A DNA stretch of 64,000 nucleotides from Lepidostoma basale (GCA_022606425.2 JAHDVF020000675.1:186001-250000); one strand, 5' to 3'; positions 53,722 to 63,760 are shown, counted from the stretch's first letter. Notes: generated from the sequence alone by a model not told the origin. Program-made: numbers and translations.

Positions 53722-54380
53722 TTGGGTGTTTCGGAAAATCTGGTCCATTTTTTTAAATATGAAAATTCCATTTATACGAAAGATAAAAAAAAATATCAAT
53801 CAAAATATTTTTTCCATAGTAAGCAGCTACTTTTTCCCATCTTTTTTGGAATAGATAAATCCCGCGTCGAACAAACGCCTCGTCTTTTGAGGCAATCCAG
53901 GCATCGACCCAATTCTGGACATCTGCATATGAATGGAAGTGCTGGTCTTTAATATATGCGTCATGGAACTGAACAAGTGGTAGTCCGATGGTGCCACGTC
54001 TGGTGAATAAGGCGGGTGCGGTTGAAGCTCACAACCCACATTTTTTACGTACTTTTTGACCGCGATTGCGATTTGAGATCAAGCTTTGTCGTGTTGAAGA
54101 ATTTGCGTGCTGTGCCTGTTGACCCATTCCGGTTGTTTTTAAGCCAATGCATGTTTTAATCACATTAGTTGTTGTCGGTAGACTTCCCCCGAGACCGTTT
54201 CTCCCGGTTTGAGGAGTTCATTTTTCTGTCAAAGTTTTCGATCTTTGGCGTCAATGTTTAAATCACCAGCTTTGAAGCGTCTATACCATTCTCTGCATGA
54301 TTTATCCGATGAGGCATGATCGCGATAAACTTCCACAAGCATTTTATTCACCTCAGCTGCACTCTTCTTCTACTCAAAAC
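53722..54380 (-). pseudogene. mariner transposase remnant, internally deleted
   Basis: Read from 54380 down: an N-terminal part (AAEVNKMLVEVYRDHASSD, KSCREWYRRFKAGDLNIDAK) joins directly to a C-terminal part (NELLKPGETVSGEVYRQQL). The middle of the protein, including the first catalytic acid, is therefore gone. Then ILQHDKA-stop-SQIAIAVKKYV, GCELQPHPPYSPDVAPSDYH and a frameshifted tail. The HD and APSD acids are 34 residues apart, as in mariner. It is not closely related to the copy at 27 kb. The 5' end is cut by a SINE; a TIR-like GGGTGTTTCGGAAAATCTGG lies at the other end. Confidence 0.8.
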
Positions 54381-54570
54381 AGATTTCGATTCCCGGCGAT
54401 GGCAGTGTTATTGTCACACTATCTTTGGTCTGCTGAAGAATTCACGTGACAATAATATAGCGATAGATTAGTTTCCTATCACATGTCATGAGAATCAATA
54501 TAATAGCTGAAAAAAAAACATTTAAATACAGTTATTGGGTTCAAACGACCTGTTGTATAAAAAAAAAACA
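54381..54570 (+). repeat. tRNA-SINE copy, 5' truncated
   Basis: Begins at the B box (TTCGATTCCCGGCGATGGCA), runs through ATTGTCACACTATCTTTGGT, GAATTCACGTGACAATAATA, CCTATCACATGTCATGAGAA, GGGTTCAAACGACCTGTTGT, and ends in A9-10. Complete at the 3' end. Confidence 0.8.
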
Positions 54571-54574
54571 GAAC

Positions 54575-55345
54575 TTCCCGCAAATGCTTCTTATTTACCA
54601 CGAAAGTCGACATTTTAAGGGGCGATAAAACAAATGTTCTTGTGAGAATGACATACATTTGAGAACTGAACTTTATTGAAAAATGCTCATGTTTAATTTA
54701 TAATAGTTTAATAACACGATTGTTTAGTGGTTTTAATTGGATTTAATTTATATAAATTGTGACAAATTTGTATCGCCTTGCCTCGCAAGGCGTTCCTCGC
54801 CCTCGGCATTCTCAAACGTGTTTACCTACTATTATAAATCATAAATGGAGTTTTACAATACTAATACCTCAATTATCAATATGCTCAGGTTTACTAAAAA
54901 AAATGACCGCCAGGTTTGAAGAATTGAAGCAGACATTTTGTTTTGATTTTTTTATGACAGTAGTGTAATTTTCGACACTACTGTTCTCCTTAGTTTTCAA
55001 AGGAGAACAATTTGGTGTTGGATAATTTCACAAACCTTTCTTGAAATTGTAAAAAATTTAACGTGTGTGATAAAAAATTACATTATGAGTTAAAACTTAT
55101 TACTTATTACGAATGTAAAGCGAACCAACTTTTTAAAGCGTAGAAAATATGTACTTCCGTGAATATTTCACAGGTTGCAACTTGTATTTTCATTATTTAC
55201 TATGAACTTCTACGTGAAATTTCATATAACAAAATTAATATTTTACAGGTTGAATTGTTTTAATGGAACATACAAATAAATAATTGTACGAGATAAATTT
55301 AATTTCTGTACATATTTTTAAAAGGAAAAACAAATATAAACCATA
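54575..55345. other. AT-rich interval, nothing recognised
   Basis: A short inverted repeat, GACACTACTGTTCTCCTT…AAAGGAGAACA, lies at 54975-55012. Confidence 0.4.
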
Positions 55346-55349
55346 AATA

Positions 55350-55535
55350 ATAATGAAATCAAACGATGTTTTTTAACTACTTCCACTTTTGTCTTTATTT
55401 AGACAGCGACCGGTTTCGCCAGGCTCGCTGGCATCGACAGACAGTAGTTGAAAAAATATCGTTTTATTTAATTATTATTTAAAATGAACTTCCATCAAGA
55501 GATTTCAGTAAAATCATTTGATTATCATAAACCAT
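55350..55535 (-). repeat. HH-c element with both arms
   Basis: AAACGATGTTTTTTAACTAC on the left pairs with GTAGTTGAAAAAATATCGTTTT on the right. Downstream TGAACTTCCATCAAGAGATT as in other copies. One motif only (minus 55408-55440), so this family is not two-motif like HH-b or HH-d. Confidence 0.65.
55408..55440 (-). ncRNA. HH-c hammerhead-like motif
   Basis: CTGTCGA, T, GCCAG/CTGGC, GAAAC, CG, GTC. Stem I: CTGT before the box no longer pairs fully with GCTG. Confidence 0.35.
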
Positions 55536-55539
55536 AAAA

Positions 55540-56200
55540 TTCATTTTGTGTCATGACTTTAAAATTTTTACTTGTTTTTACATAAGAGTATATGAGTACT
55601 CATGCATTTTATTTTTCAAAATATGTTTCTGAATTGAAAATATATTTTTATTATCCTCTCGACAATTGTATGTAAATAAATACAATTTCAGTTCATTTCA
55701 TCTCGCATATAAACAAATAATCCTACAGCCGTGATAGTAGGATATTTATTTGTATGTTTTTTTCAATATGGATTATATTTTGTAAACAATGATATTTTAA
55801 AAACTTTTCACAATAAAAAGTCTACATGACCTCAAAATGTTTATTTTCGTCTGATTTGTATTATTTTTTATATGTATACAATCATATTTTAATATCAGAT
55901 CAGCATCCTCCTAAATTTATCATCATGTCTCGTAAGATTTTTATTATTATCAATATAAATATTACGTGTGTATATAATTATGAATGTGAAAAAATAAATA
56001 AAATACAACTGAAATTGCAATTTAAAAAAAATCATTTTTTATGAAAATAAAAACAAATGAAGATCGAGGAAACTACTTAATAAATCAAATAAAAATAAAA
56101 ATCAATAATCACTGAAGACACGATGTATGGATGTTGCCTTCCTACCTAGAACGGTTAACTCCGATTGGGAACTATTAAAACCATGTGTTTTGTAAACATA
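55540..56200. other. AT-rich interval, nothing recognised
   Basis: No repeat partner. Confidence 0.4.
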
Positions 56201-56213
56201 ATAACGATGTTAA

Positions 56214-56247
56214 CCGATGATGAAGGTATAAACCTTCGAAACATGTT
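56214..56247 (+). ncRNA. HH-h hammerhead-like motif
   Basis: CCGATGA (box with U4 to C), T, stem GAAGG/CCTTC with loop TATAAA, GAAAC, AT, GTT. Single copy here; the flanks (GTTTTGTAAACATAATAACG) have no partner. Confidence 0.4.
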
Positions 56248-56387
56248 GAAAAAAATATTCTTAAATATAGAAAAAAACTGTGTTTTTTTATAATAAAATT
56301 CGTGTGCACTTATACTATTTGTTATACAACAAACTTTCGTATGACGCACTTAATTTGTGGAGTGGCATTATTAAATATAACATTAAC

Positions 56388-57034
56388 TAACTAACTAACC
56401 ATCACGCCGTCTCCCCGAAGGGATAGGAAGAAATAGTAGACTGCCACACTTTTCTTATCTGACATATTTCTCTCGCTTCCTCAACATGCATACATCGTGT
56501 CATGCACGCGCGTCGATTCCTGTGACTCCTCGCGTGGCCGACATTCAATATTTGATTCATTTGATCGTGCTACGTTTTCCTATGTCTTCCTCAATTTCTA
56601 GTTACATTTACATCGTAAGCATATACTTTTTTTACCATACTTTCATCATTAATTCTTTCCATGTGTCCAAACTATCTTCATTATCCTTTCATTATTTCGT
56701 TCATAACACCAATATTCGCACCGCATTCACTTCTTATATTTTCATTCGACACTATCATACACAGAGTATCCGCACATTCGTTTCAGAGATTTCATTTCTA
56801 ATGCATTTATTCTACTTAAATCCTCTTTTGCCAGTTCCATGCTTTGATTCCATACGTAAGGGTCGGACAAAGAACACCATTGTGCACTGCCATTTTAGCT
56901 TTTTTGGATAGGTTTTGTTTGCGATGACAGCTTTAAGTGCACCATTCACTTTGTTGACTGCCCCAACCCTTCTTTCAATATCCCTCTCCACTCGCCCATA
57001 TTTTGTAAACATTATTGAATATTGTATTAACACG
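56388..57034 (-). pseudogene. LINE A copy with 20-bp target duplication
   Basis: TTATTAAATATAACATTAAC at 56368-56387 and TTATTTAATATAACATTAAC at 57035-57054 (19 of 20) define a 647-bp 5'-truncated insert with its tail at the low end. The minus strand contains ERDIERRVGAVNKVNGALKA, decayed LVPT-YGSEAW, MRS…MRMCG…, RGRP-like and CMHVEEAREI blocks with many lesions. The well-kept duplication contrasts with the decayed body. Confidence 0.85.
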
Positions 57035-57059
57035 TTATTTAATATAACATTAACAATTT

Positions 57060-57125
57060 GTTTTTAAACCGCTTTATTTTGGTACAACCAACCGGGTTCG
57101 CTCCCGCTGGAGCTTCGTCAGGCCT
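57060..57125 (-). repeat. HH-f element, single arm
   Basis: The minus motif at 57090-57121 reads CTGACGA (perfect box), A, stem GCTCC/GGAGC with loop AGCG, GAAC (for GAAA), CCG, GTT. This family closely resembles the pattern CTGANGAAG…C-GAAAC known from pseudo-LTRs of Penelope-like elements. Confidence 0.5.
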
Positions 57126-57328
57126 CCGTGTCTTTTGTAACCCAGAAGCAGAAATCAGAAGTTTACAATAAATTAGTAATATTTTCCGATAATTTAAGTG
57201 ATAGTATTATTGAGTAATGATAAAAGAATTAGAAACCAATAGAATCAATTCATAATTAACAATTTATTTTCAAAGCTGTTGAATTAAATAACTTTGTTTT
57301 TGTATCACAACTGTATTTTATTTTACGC

Positions 57329-57364
57329 GACAGCTGTTTCATCAACCTATGTTGACATCATCAG
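57329..57364 (-). ncRNA. HH-b hammerhead-like motif, left arm
   Basis: All core bases match (CTGATGA, GAAA, GTC) apart from the extra T; the last stem II pair is G-U. GCGT follows GTC. Confidence 0.5.
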
Positions 57365-57418
57365 GTCTTACAATAATATATCAAATATATTATATATTAT
57401 TGTAACACCTGATGATGT

Positions 57419-57712
57419 AATACAGCCTAAAGCTGTATTACCTCAGGCAGTATGTGGAAAGTGGTAATTATTAGTATATTATTGTATCTTGATTTTTATT
57501 CTGCTTGTTATAATATTTTGGTGTTTGTAATCGTTGTGTGTTTTGTCATGAATATGTTATATATTTTAATCATTGTAATTATTTTAAGGCCCAAAATGAG
57601 TTTATTATAACTCAGGGGGAATACATGCTTTGTTATGTTGTTATGTAAATATAATATATGTCATTTTGTTAAAAGATTTCATGTAAAGTGATATTACAAA
57701 AAAAAAAAAAAA
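57419..57712 (+). mobile_element. Poly-A retroposed insert inside a hammerhead-like motif
   Basis: 294 bp absent from other HH-b copies, ending in about 15 A (57698-57712) and flanked by ATGT (57415-57418 and 57713-57716). It starts AATACAGCCTAAAGCTGTAT and has no ORF, no pol III boxes and no AATAAA close to the poly-A. It could be a LINE 3' UTR, a SINE of unknown origin or a processed mRNA end. It does not recur in the window. Confidence 0.7.
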
Positions 57713-57749
57713 ATGTCAACATAGGTTGATGAAACAGCTGTCGTGTAAA

Positions 57750-58265
57750 ATAAAATACAATTGTGATACAAAAACAAAGTTATTTAATTTAACAGTTTTA
57801 TAATGTTAATGTATCATAGTGTTTCGGCCAAAACAATGGACTATTTAATTTATTTTCAGTTTATAACTAGCACTAAAAACGTAATATGAATATTATGCTT
57901 TACATCCGAAACATATCCACCTTTAGATCTGCTATAAAAATCGTCGAAAATAACCCCCTCATCTTAAGCACTTAATATCTAGCACAATAAATTCTATTAT
58001 AAATCAGGAGAGCATTTTATCTCCGGACAGATTGGATGGCGCTCTCCATCAATCAAATAGCCATAAACTTATTTTAGGCGTGATAAAATAATATCAAAGA
58101 TGCATTTTATGGTACATATTCGTCATCTAGGGGATTTAGGGCCATCTACTTCAGTACACAAATATAACAGGCAGATTTTGTCGTAACATTTAACTTGCAT
58201 AAAATTCAGTGGATTCGTTCTAGTGTCAATTATTTAATTGCAGTCAGTATTTTTCTAGGGCATGT
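57750..58265. other. Interval without recognised gene
   Basis: After the HH-b border (to about 57845, including CATAGTGTTTCGGCCAAAAC, a phrase also at 20175 (in part), 43065 and, degenerate, 62930), nothing is recognised. Confidence 0.4.
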
Positions 58266-58430
58266 TCATTGCCACAGAGAGATGGGCCGATGACGTAGCA
58301 TCACAGTAGGTGAAAAAGGCAAGCGACAAGAAGGAGTGGAAATGTTCTGAAGGGGCCTAGAAAGAGCTAGAGAAAGGGAGGGAGAGATAGAGATCAAGGC
58401 TGTGGAAGAAGAAAAAGAATACTGTTAATA
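58266..58430 (+). pseudogene. Possible LINE C-terminal remnant
   Basis: GAGATGGGCCGATGACGTAGC would encode RWADDVA, a block common in LINE ends, followed after frame changes by an A/G-rich stretch ending in GAAGAAGAAAAAGAA. Too decayed to assign. Confidence 0.3.
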
Positions 58431-58434
58431 GTAA

Positions 58435-58965
58435 ATGATTATTCCACATTTGGTTATCTATGCTGTGGTGGAATCACTGAATCACATAAGAATTTCTGGT
58501 CTATTTTTTCGCATTTTATTGTATTCTTACATTAAGTAAGGCATTAAATGAAGCAAAAATGTTTAGCTTAGTTATTTTAAGTCTATTTGTTCACAGCGGT
58601 GCAATGATAAGTTAGCGCTTCTGACCAATAGATACGGTCCGATCTAAACTAGATTAACTTTTTAACTGCTGATCTTCAAGTTTATATCAAGTTAACACAT
58701 TATTTGCAGGCGGTTTTTTGTCACACATACTGTAAAGCCAACAAAAATGTTCAGTTACACACACCTCAAATTATTTGGTTTGTATTGCGAAGACGCGTTT
58801 TAGCGGTTCGCGAAAACAATGTGTAAAATTGTATTATTTATTTATTCATAAATTTATTACTAGAAATATTGTTCACATTATGTGATAACTAAAGGGTATA
58901 TATCATATTCCAAGTTTTCGTAAAATAATTTTTAATTTTAGAATTATTTTTAAAATATTGGACAT
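58435..58965. other. AT-rich interval, nothing recognised
   Basis: No repeat partner. Confidence 0.4.
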
Positions 58966-58969
58966 TATT

Positions 58970-59100
58970 TTATTACTGTGGAATTCCATAGTAATAAACG
59001 TCAAAAATTGAACATAACGTTTTTAAATCCACTTAACACGACATATTTCGGAGGATACCTCCATCTTCAGGTGTAAAAATATTATATAATAAAAACTATA
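58970..59100 (-). repeat. HH-e element, single arm
   Basis: Starts ATTACTGTGGAATTCCATAG, shared with 31190 and 45120. Contains AACGTTTTTAAATCCACTTA, then the motif annotated next. Confidence 0.7.
59040..59070 (-). ncRNA. HH-e hammerhead-like motif, best overall fit
   Basis: Minus strand: CTGAAGA, T, stem GGAGG/CCTCC with loop TAT, GAAA, TAT, GTC. Stem I pairs ACAC (just before the box) with GTGT (just after GTC). All hammerhead core bases are present; the extra T before stem II is the only core deviation. Confidence 0.5.
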
Positions 59101-59104
59101 AAAA

Positions 59105-60170
59105 AGACTAATATAAAAAACGCATTTAAAATTCGATTCAATAATTTAGATTTTAAAAATTTCTGGACTATTTGTTATAAGTACTAATAATGATGTTTTA
59201 TGAGTAAGAACTAATAAATAATAATAAACTAGAATTATACATGATGATAATAAAAATACATAAAATTGTATTTAAAAAAAATCATACATTTGAAAAGACA
59301 TAATTTATATAGAAATTAATAAATGATTAATTTGCATTTGATTGTGAATGGGAGCTTGGGAGATTAAATGTAGACAAAGTATTTAAGGAGAAAGGAGTAA
59401 AAGGAGGAATCTGATTATTAATTATGTTTTCACCCAATTTCCCCGACTTGAGAATTTCTAAATTTTCAAGTTTTTTTAATTTATTGCTATTGTTTACTGT
59501 GTGTAGAAATATTGTTTCATTTTTATCAAAACTATGGTCAAATTCAATACAATGGGTTAGCCATTTCAGAAAAAAAACAATATGTTTGGTGAAAGCTTGT
59601 TTGTGTTCGTTGATACGTGTTTTAAATGTTCGAACATTTCAAAATCGTATCAACTATATATAGACTATATTCATATATACTATACTTTAAACGTTTAGTT
59701 CAAATTAGCATAACGAGCTGACACAAAAAAAAACACCGAACGGAATTATCCACCGTTCGGATTACGCAAAATGCTTCTAAACGCAGCTGCCAGCTATTAA
59801 TAAGCCTGGAGCAGACCGAGCGATATGCAATAATCTGTCCGCTGTAAACCGAAATCACCCCATAAACCCACTTCTTCCAGTGGAAACACTCCACTCTCGT
59901 TTCTTCTTTCACCGCTTTGTCTATTTTGTTTCAAATAATGACCAATAAAATCAAACGACCTGATAAAATGCGGGCGATGCGACAGTGCGGTGTTGTGTTT
60001 GGTTCGAGGATTGACTGAAAGCGAATGTGGTGATATTCAAACCAATTAACACGCGTAGAAACACTTGTTTCTACGATCGGATGCAGACAATTTTTTTGCA
60101 CTTTATCTATAAATCTCCTGTCTGAGTTTGCGTATTTGGGTAGCATGTTTACATGCGTCGGACCTATCTT
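59105..60170. other. Interval without recognised gene
   Basis: Nothing recognised in the AT-rich part. A GC-richer part at 59720-60060 is not assignable. Confidence 0.35.
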
Positions 60171-60172
60171 AA

Positions 60173-60528
60173 CATATGCAATAGAATCCAGAGCCGACAC
60201 AGTTCGAACTAAGCAACTCCTGCGCGTCAACGAGATGACGATGTATAGCCAGCAAAAGCCTTCGTGACCGAATAAGGAATAAAAAAATCAGAAGAATCTG
60301 TGAGGTTGTAGACATCGTCAGATGGAGACGCCAAAGGTGAAAGTTCTGGTACAAGCATATCTCTCGTATGCAAGAAAATAGGATCCCAAAGATAGCTCGC
60401 GACAGTCTACCGGAGGGTTCCCGACCACGTGACCATCGAAAAGATGGCGAGATAGTGGCGGTCCGCTTTTCAGGAGGACGGAGATGCAATCAATAACAGG
60501 TCATCAGATTTATAAAAAGAAGAAGATG
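60173..60528 (+). pseudogene. LINE C-terminal remnant, family B
   Basis: ESRADTVRTKQLLRVNEM begins the alignment, matching the ADT-RTK-LLRVAEM segment at 38.7 and 28.9 kb. CEVVDIVRWRRQR, WYKHISRMQ and KRWRD-like blocks follow in other frames. The tail is AAAAAGAAGAAGATG, where a LINE A copy begins. Confidence 0.6.
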
Positions 60529-61163
60529 TTAACAGTCGATGACAGAACGGATAGCGACGTCGAAAGAAGGATTGGTGCGGTAACAAAGTGAACGGAGTTT
60601 TAAAAACGGTTATTGGAAACAAGAATTTATCAAGAAAAGAAAATTGGCCGTTCACAATGTAATTCTAGTTCCAGGCCATATATATTAAAGCGAAGCATGG
60701 AACTGGTAGAAGAAGGATGTAAGTAGAATAAATGCATTAAAAATGAGATATTTTAGACTTATGTGTGATAAATCTGTATATGATGGAATGTCATATACAA
60801 ATATAAGAAATAAATGCAGTTTGAATGAAAGTGTTATGAACAAAATAATGAAAGGGTAATAAGATGTTTGGAAACATTGAAATAATGAACGAAGAACAAA
60901 TTTAAAAAAAGGTATATGCTAAAGATAAAAACGGAACATTAAAAAGAGGAAGACCGGGAAAAACGCTGCTTGATCAAATTAATAAAATAATAAATGTCGG
61001 TCACGTGAGGAGTCGGTAAAATCAAGGTGCGTACATGCCACGATGTATGAATGTAGAGGACGTGAGAGAAGTATATCAGGGTAGAACAATGTGATGGTCT
61101 TCTTTCTGCCTACTCCTCAGAGAAACGGCACGTTGCGTTGGTTAGTTAGTTAGCTAGTTAGTT
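60529..61163 (+). pseudogene. LINE A copy, many lesions
   Basis: Starts in LTVDDRTDSDVERRIGAV, runs through NGVLKTVIGNKNLSRKENW, SEAWNW-like, MCDKSVYDGMSYTNIRNKC, RGRPGKTLLDQINKIINVG, RCMNVEDVREVYQ to a GGTTAGTTAGTTAGCTAGTT tail. Frameshifts and stops throughout. The insertion is at the A-rich tail of family B. Confidence 0.75.
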
Positions 61164-61164
61164 A

Positions 61165-62275
61165 TATTATTTCTTATCAATTTATTCATTTTGGTTCACT
61201 TATTAGACCTCGCATTTCTTTTGGCTTCCTTAAAATTTGTCTGCTGAGCATAGAAATCTCTGAGTATCGTATTTAATCCACTTAATAAACCTATCCAAAC
61301 GAAAATTAATCAAGAACACTTGAGTAAAGTGTTTCCAGCCCCAGCAACGTAAGCTTTAAGAAAATAATTCATGTTAGGCGTATCATGCTTTCTAGGAAGG
61401 TACGCCTCGGCAATCTGTATATTCTTACTCATATTGAAATACGTGTTCTTGGATGATGAGTCTGGAACATTTTTGTGATGCTTTTCAATCATCCCCCGCA
61501 TTTAAGAATCCCCTATAGCCACCCCTGCCTAACCACTTGTATTGATATTGAGGGCGCGGGCGTGTGGTCGAATAAGCATAGGAGATTTTCAAAATTGATG
61601 GTAAAGTACATCTTATGCCGTATTTTTCGTATTTTCTGCGAAGAAGAAATATTTAATTACACTGAACCGCAAGCGTTGTATTTTTATTAAAATATATTGA
61701 ACCTTTCATATGTTTAAGTAAAAGTGGATTTTACGGGATTGTTTTAGACACTCAATTGTATTTATATTGCCTTGAACAATTATGTAATACTCCATAATAA
61801 ATATTTAATATTAATGAAAACGTTTTATGGAAGATTCATTAGAAAATGTTTTTTCTTAATATAAAAGAATTTATTTCTTATTTAAATTATACATCTATTA
61901 TCATGAAATTAACACTGAGGACGAAAAGATTTTAATATATAATATTTTTGTATGATATTGAGAAATTCTGGTGAAACATTATCTTCTCCAAAGCATTATA
62001 AATTGTTTCTTGAAAAGTGATATAAAACTTCAAATTAAATATATATTTTAATTTTATAGAAGTATTATTATGCATAATATTATACTAACATTTGATAATT
62101 TTCAACCAAGGCAAAATAAGTCCCTCAGATAAAATATTTAAAAAATATATATGGGTGTTTTCACCAACATTCGTTTTATTCAATATTGTGTATTGAAGAT
62201 AGAGTTTTAGGTCATTTCTAGAACATTTATATATTCTTAAGTTTTTTATTTGAAACGCCGCTATATAATAAATAA
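61165..62275. other. Interval without recognised gene
   Basis: Family G-like scraps near 61970-62040 (GGTGAAACATTATCTTCTCC…TTGTTTCTTGAAAAGTGA). Otherwise AT-rich and unrecognised. Confidence 0.35.
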
Positions 62276-62277
62276 TT

Positions 62278-62532
62278 CGCCTCTTTGCGAGAATAACGTG
62301 ACATTTCGAAAAAAAGTCTTTTTTTTATCCAATAATCAAATCCGCCGTGTTCAACTTTATTTTCAACAAAAACATGGTATTTTTAAAGTGAAAGACAGAG
62401 AATTTATGAGGGAAAGAGACAATACAACAGTGGTATATTGTGTTGTCACGTTATGTCTTTCAGACGGGTATCTTATTTCATTTTTCAATTTTTAAATTTT
62501 TCGAGATAACACGTTATTCTCGCAAAGAGGCG
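62278..62532. mobile_element. Short MITE with 23-bp perfect inverted ends
   Basis: CGCCTCTTTGCGAGAATAAC then GTG at 62278-62300 is exactly inverted at 62510-62532. ATT flanks both sides (possible 3-bp target duplication). The interior contains a second inverted pair, AAGACATAACGTGACA-like on the right. The ORF at 62250-62495 spans it and is probably chance. Confidence 0.75.
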
Positions 62533-62564
62533 ATTACATAAATATCGATTTATTTAATTTCTAT

Positions 62565-62660
62565 GAAATTGTCGCAATAGCTGTTTCTCACTAAAACTAA
62601 TTGATTATAACACCTGATGAAGCCAAAATCGGTTGGAGAAACAGCTATTGCGACCTTTCT
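62565..62660. repeat. HH-b variant, inverted ends
   Basis: Left GTCGCAATAGCTGTTTCTC, right GAGAAACAGCTATTGCGAC. The plus motif from 62614 reads CTGATGA, A, (G)CCAA/TTGG, (A)GAAAC, AGCTATT. The stem differs from other HH-b copies but still pairs. The left box is missing. Confidence 0.5.
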
Positions 62661-62684
62661 TTGAAATGAATATAAATAATTTTT

Positions 62685-62880
62685 AAATAATAATTAAATA
62701 AAACGATGTTTTTTTAATTACTTCCTTTTGTCTTTATTTCGACAGCGACCGGTTTCGCCAGGCTCGCTGGCATCGACAGACTGGTGACACTATTGCAAAC
62801 TTAAATGATTTTTTTATTTAATTATTATTTAGTATGAACTTCCATCAAGAGATTTCAGTAAAATCATTTGATTGTCCTAA
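62685..62880 (-). repeat. HH-c element
   Basis: ATAATTAAATAAAACGATG on the left pairs with ATTTTTTTATTTAATTATTA on the right. Motif at 62747-62779 (minus); GGTGACACTATTGCAAA and the TTCCATCAAGAGATTTCAG arm follow. Confidence 0.65.
62747..62779 (-). ncRNA. HH-c hammerhead-like motif
   Basis: CTGTCGA, T, GCCAG/CTGGC, GAAAC, CG, GTC. Stem I: CAGT with GCTG, four pairs including one G-U. Confidence 0.4.
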
Positions 62881-62884
62881 ATAA

Positions 62885-63180
62885 TTTGTAATAACAGCGT
62901 TACGTTAATACAATTGAAGCATCATAGTGTTTCAGTCAAATTAAGGGATTATGTAAATAGTTAACATAAATTTTATTCAAAGTCTTCATTATTGAAAATC
63001 TCGCCTGTCCTAACAAAGCGGCTTCTTTTTATTTGCTTGAGTAGGATAATAAAATAGTTATACAAATGAAAATCCCTCGAACGAACAATGCCTAATATCA
63101 TATAATATTATAAATTATCTCATCTGTGCACGATTAGTAGCACAACTGTAAAATATTATTCAATTGTCTAAATAAACTAA
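62885..63180. other. AT-rich interval, nothing recognised
   Basis: CATAGTGTTTCAGTCAAATT at 62930 is a degenerate copy of the phrase that borders HH-b elements elsewhere. Confidence 0.4.
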
Positions 63181-63182
63181 AC

Positions 63183-63455
63183 TTACGTACTAACCATCAC
63201 GCCACCTCCCCGAAGGGGTTGGCAGAGAGGATGGTCCTGCCATACGTCTATCCTGACATATCTCTCCAGATTTCTCTGCATTTATAGATTGTAAAAATAA
63301 CGCTTGTCGATTTTTCCGACTTGACGAATTCATGATTTTGGCCATGGCATGCTTTCCTCGGTCGTCTACGGCTTCTACTTCCACCTACACTGCTTTTATA
63401 TGATTTTTGAACCATACATCTCTCATACATTCTTATTTCCAAACGATCTCAGAGA
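63183..63455 (-). pseudogene. LINE A copy, diverged subfamily
   Basis: The minus strand reads MYERCMVQKSYKSSVGGSRS, RRRPRKACHGQNHEFVKSEK in one frame and GEICQDRRMAGPSSLPTPSG in another, then CGTGATGGTTAGTACG. The tail is reduced to one TTAG. More diverged than other copies. Confidence 0.65.
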
Positions 63456-63712
63456 GAGTATTTTTCTCGGCGCTACATCTCGGTGTGGGACTTGGCCTCC
63501 ACCACAACAGACCTCTACTGGCTCCTGTTCCTGGTCATCTCTCTCCATTCTCCATATCTTTCTTAATTCTCCCAGTCATCTTCCACGCAGCTCACCTATT
63601 TCTAATTTGGTCTGCCTTGGTCTCTTTGCGTGCGGCACCCATTTGGACATAATGTTCGGTACTCTATCCTCTGGCATTCTTTCATCGTTGGCGTTGTAAC
63701 AGAATTTCATCA
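63456..63712 (-). pseudogene. LINE C-terminal remnant, family E (RTE-like)
   Basis: The minus strand reads NANDERMPEDRVPNIMSKWV, PHAKR, then (shifted) VSCVEDDW, ERYGEWREMTRNRSQ, RSVVVEAKSHTEM. 'RMP..R.P…W…KR.(RGRP)', 'W..DV..D', 'WREM..NR..W…V.EAK' is the RTE-type ORF2 end. It is joined directly upstream of the LINE A fragment. Confidence 0.55.
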
Positions 63713-63760
63713 CTGTTTCTTGGTTAATCAGTACTCAAAGCCCATTTTTATTTATTTATT

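Larger units (their letters stand above)
57300..57790. repeat. HH-b hairpin split by a poly-A retrocopy
   Basis: Left border CAACTGTATTTTATTTTACG, right border AAATAAAATACAATTGTGAT. The left motif (minus 57329-57364) is complete: CTGATGA, T, GTCAAC/GTTGAT, GAAAC, AGCT, GTC. The right one starts at 57409 and resumes at 57717 after the insert. Confidence 0.8.

Noticed and set aside
57419..57712. Processed pseudogene of a known gene
   Set aside because: Poly-A and short flanking duplication fit, but no coding sequence or recognisable transcript is seen, so the source is left open.
62250..62495. 81-codon ORF
   Set aside because: It spans a MITE and starts outside it; composition is chance-like.
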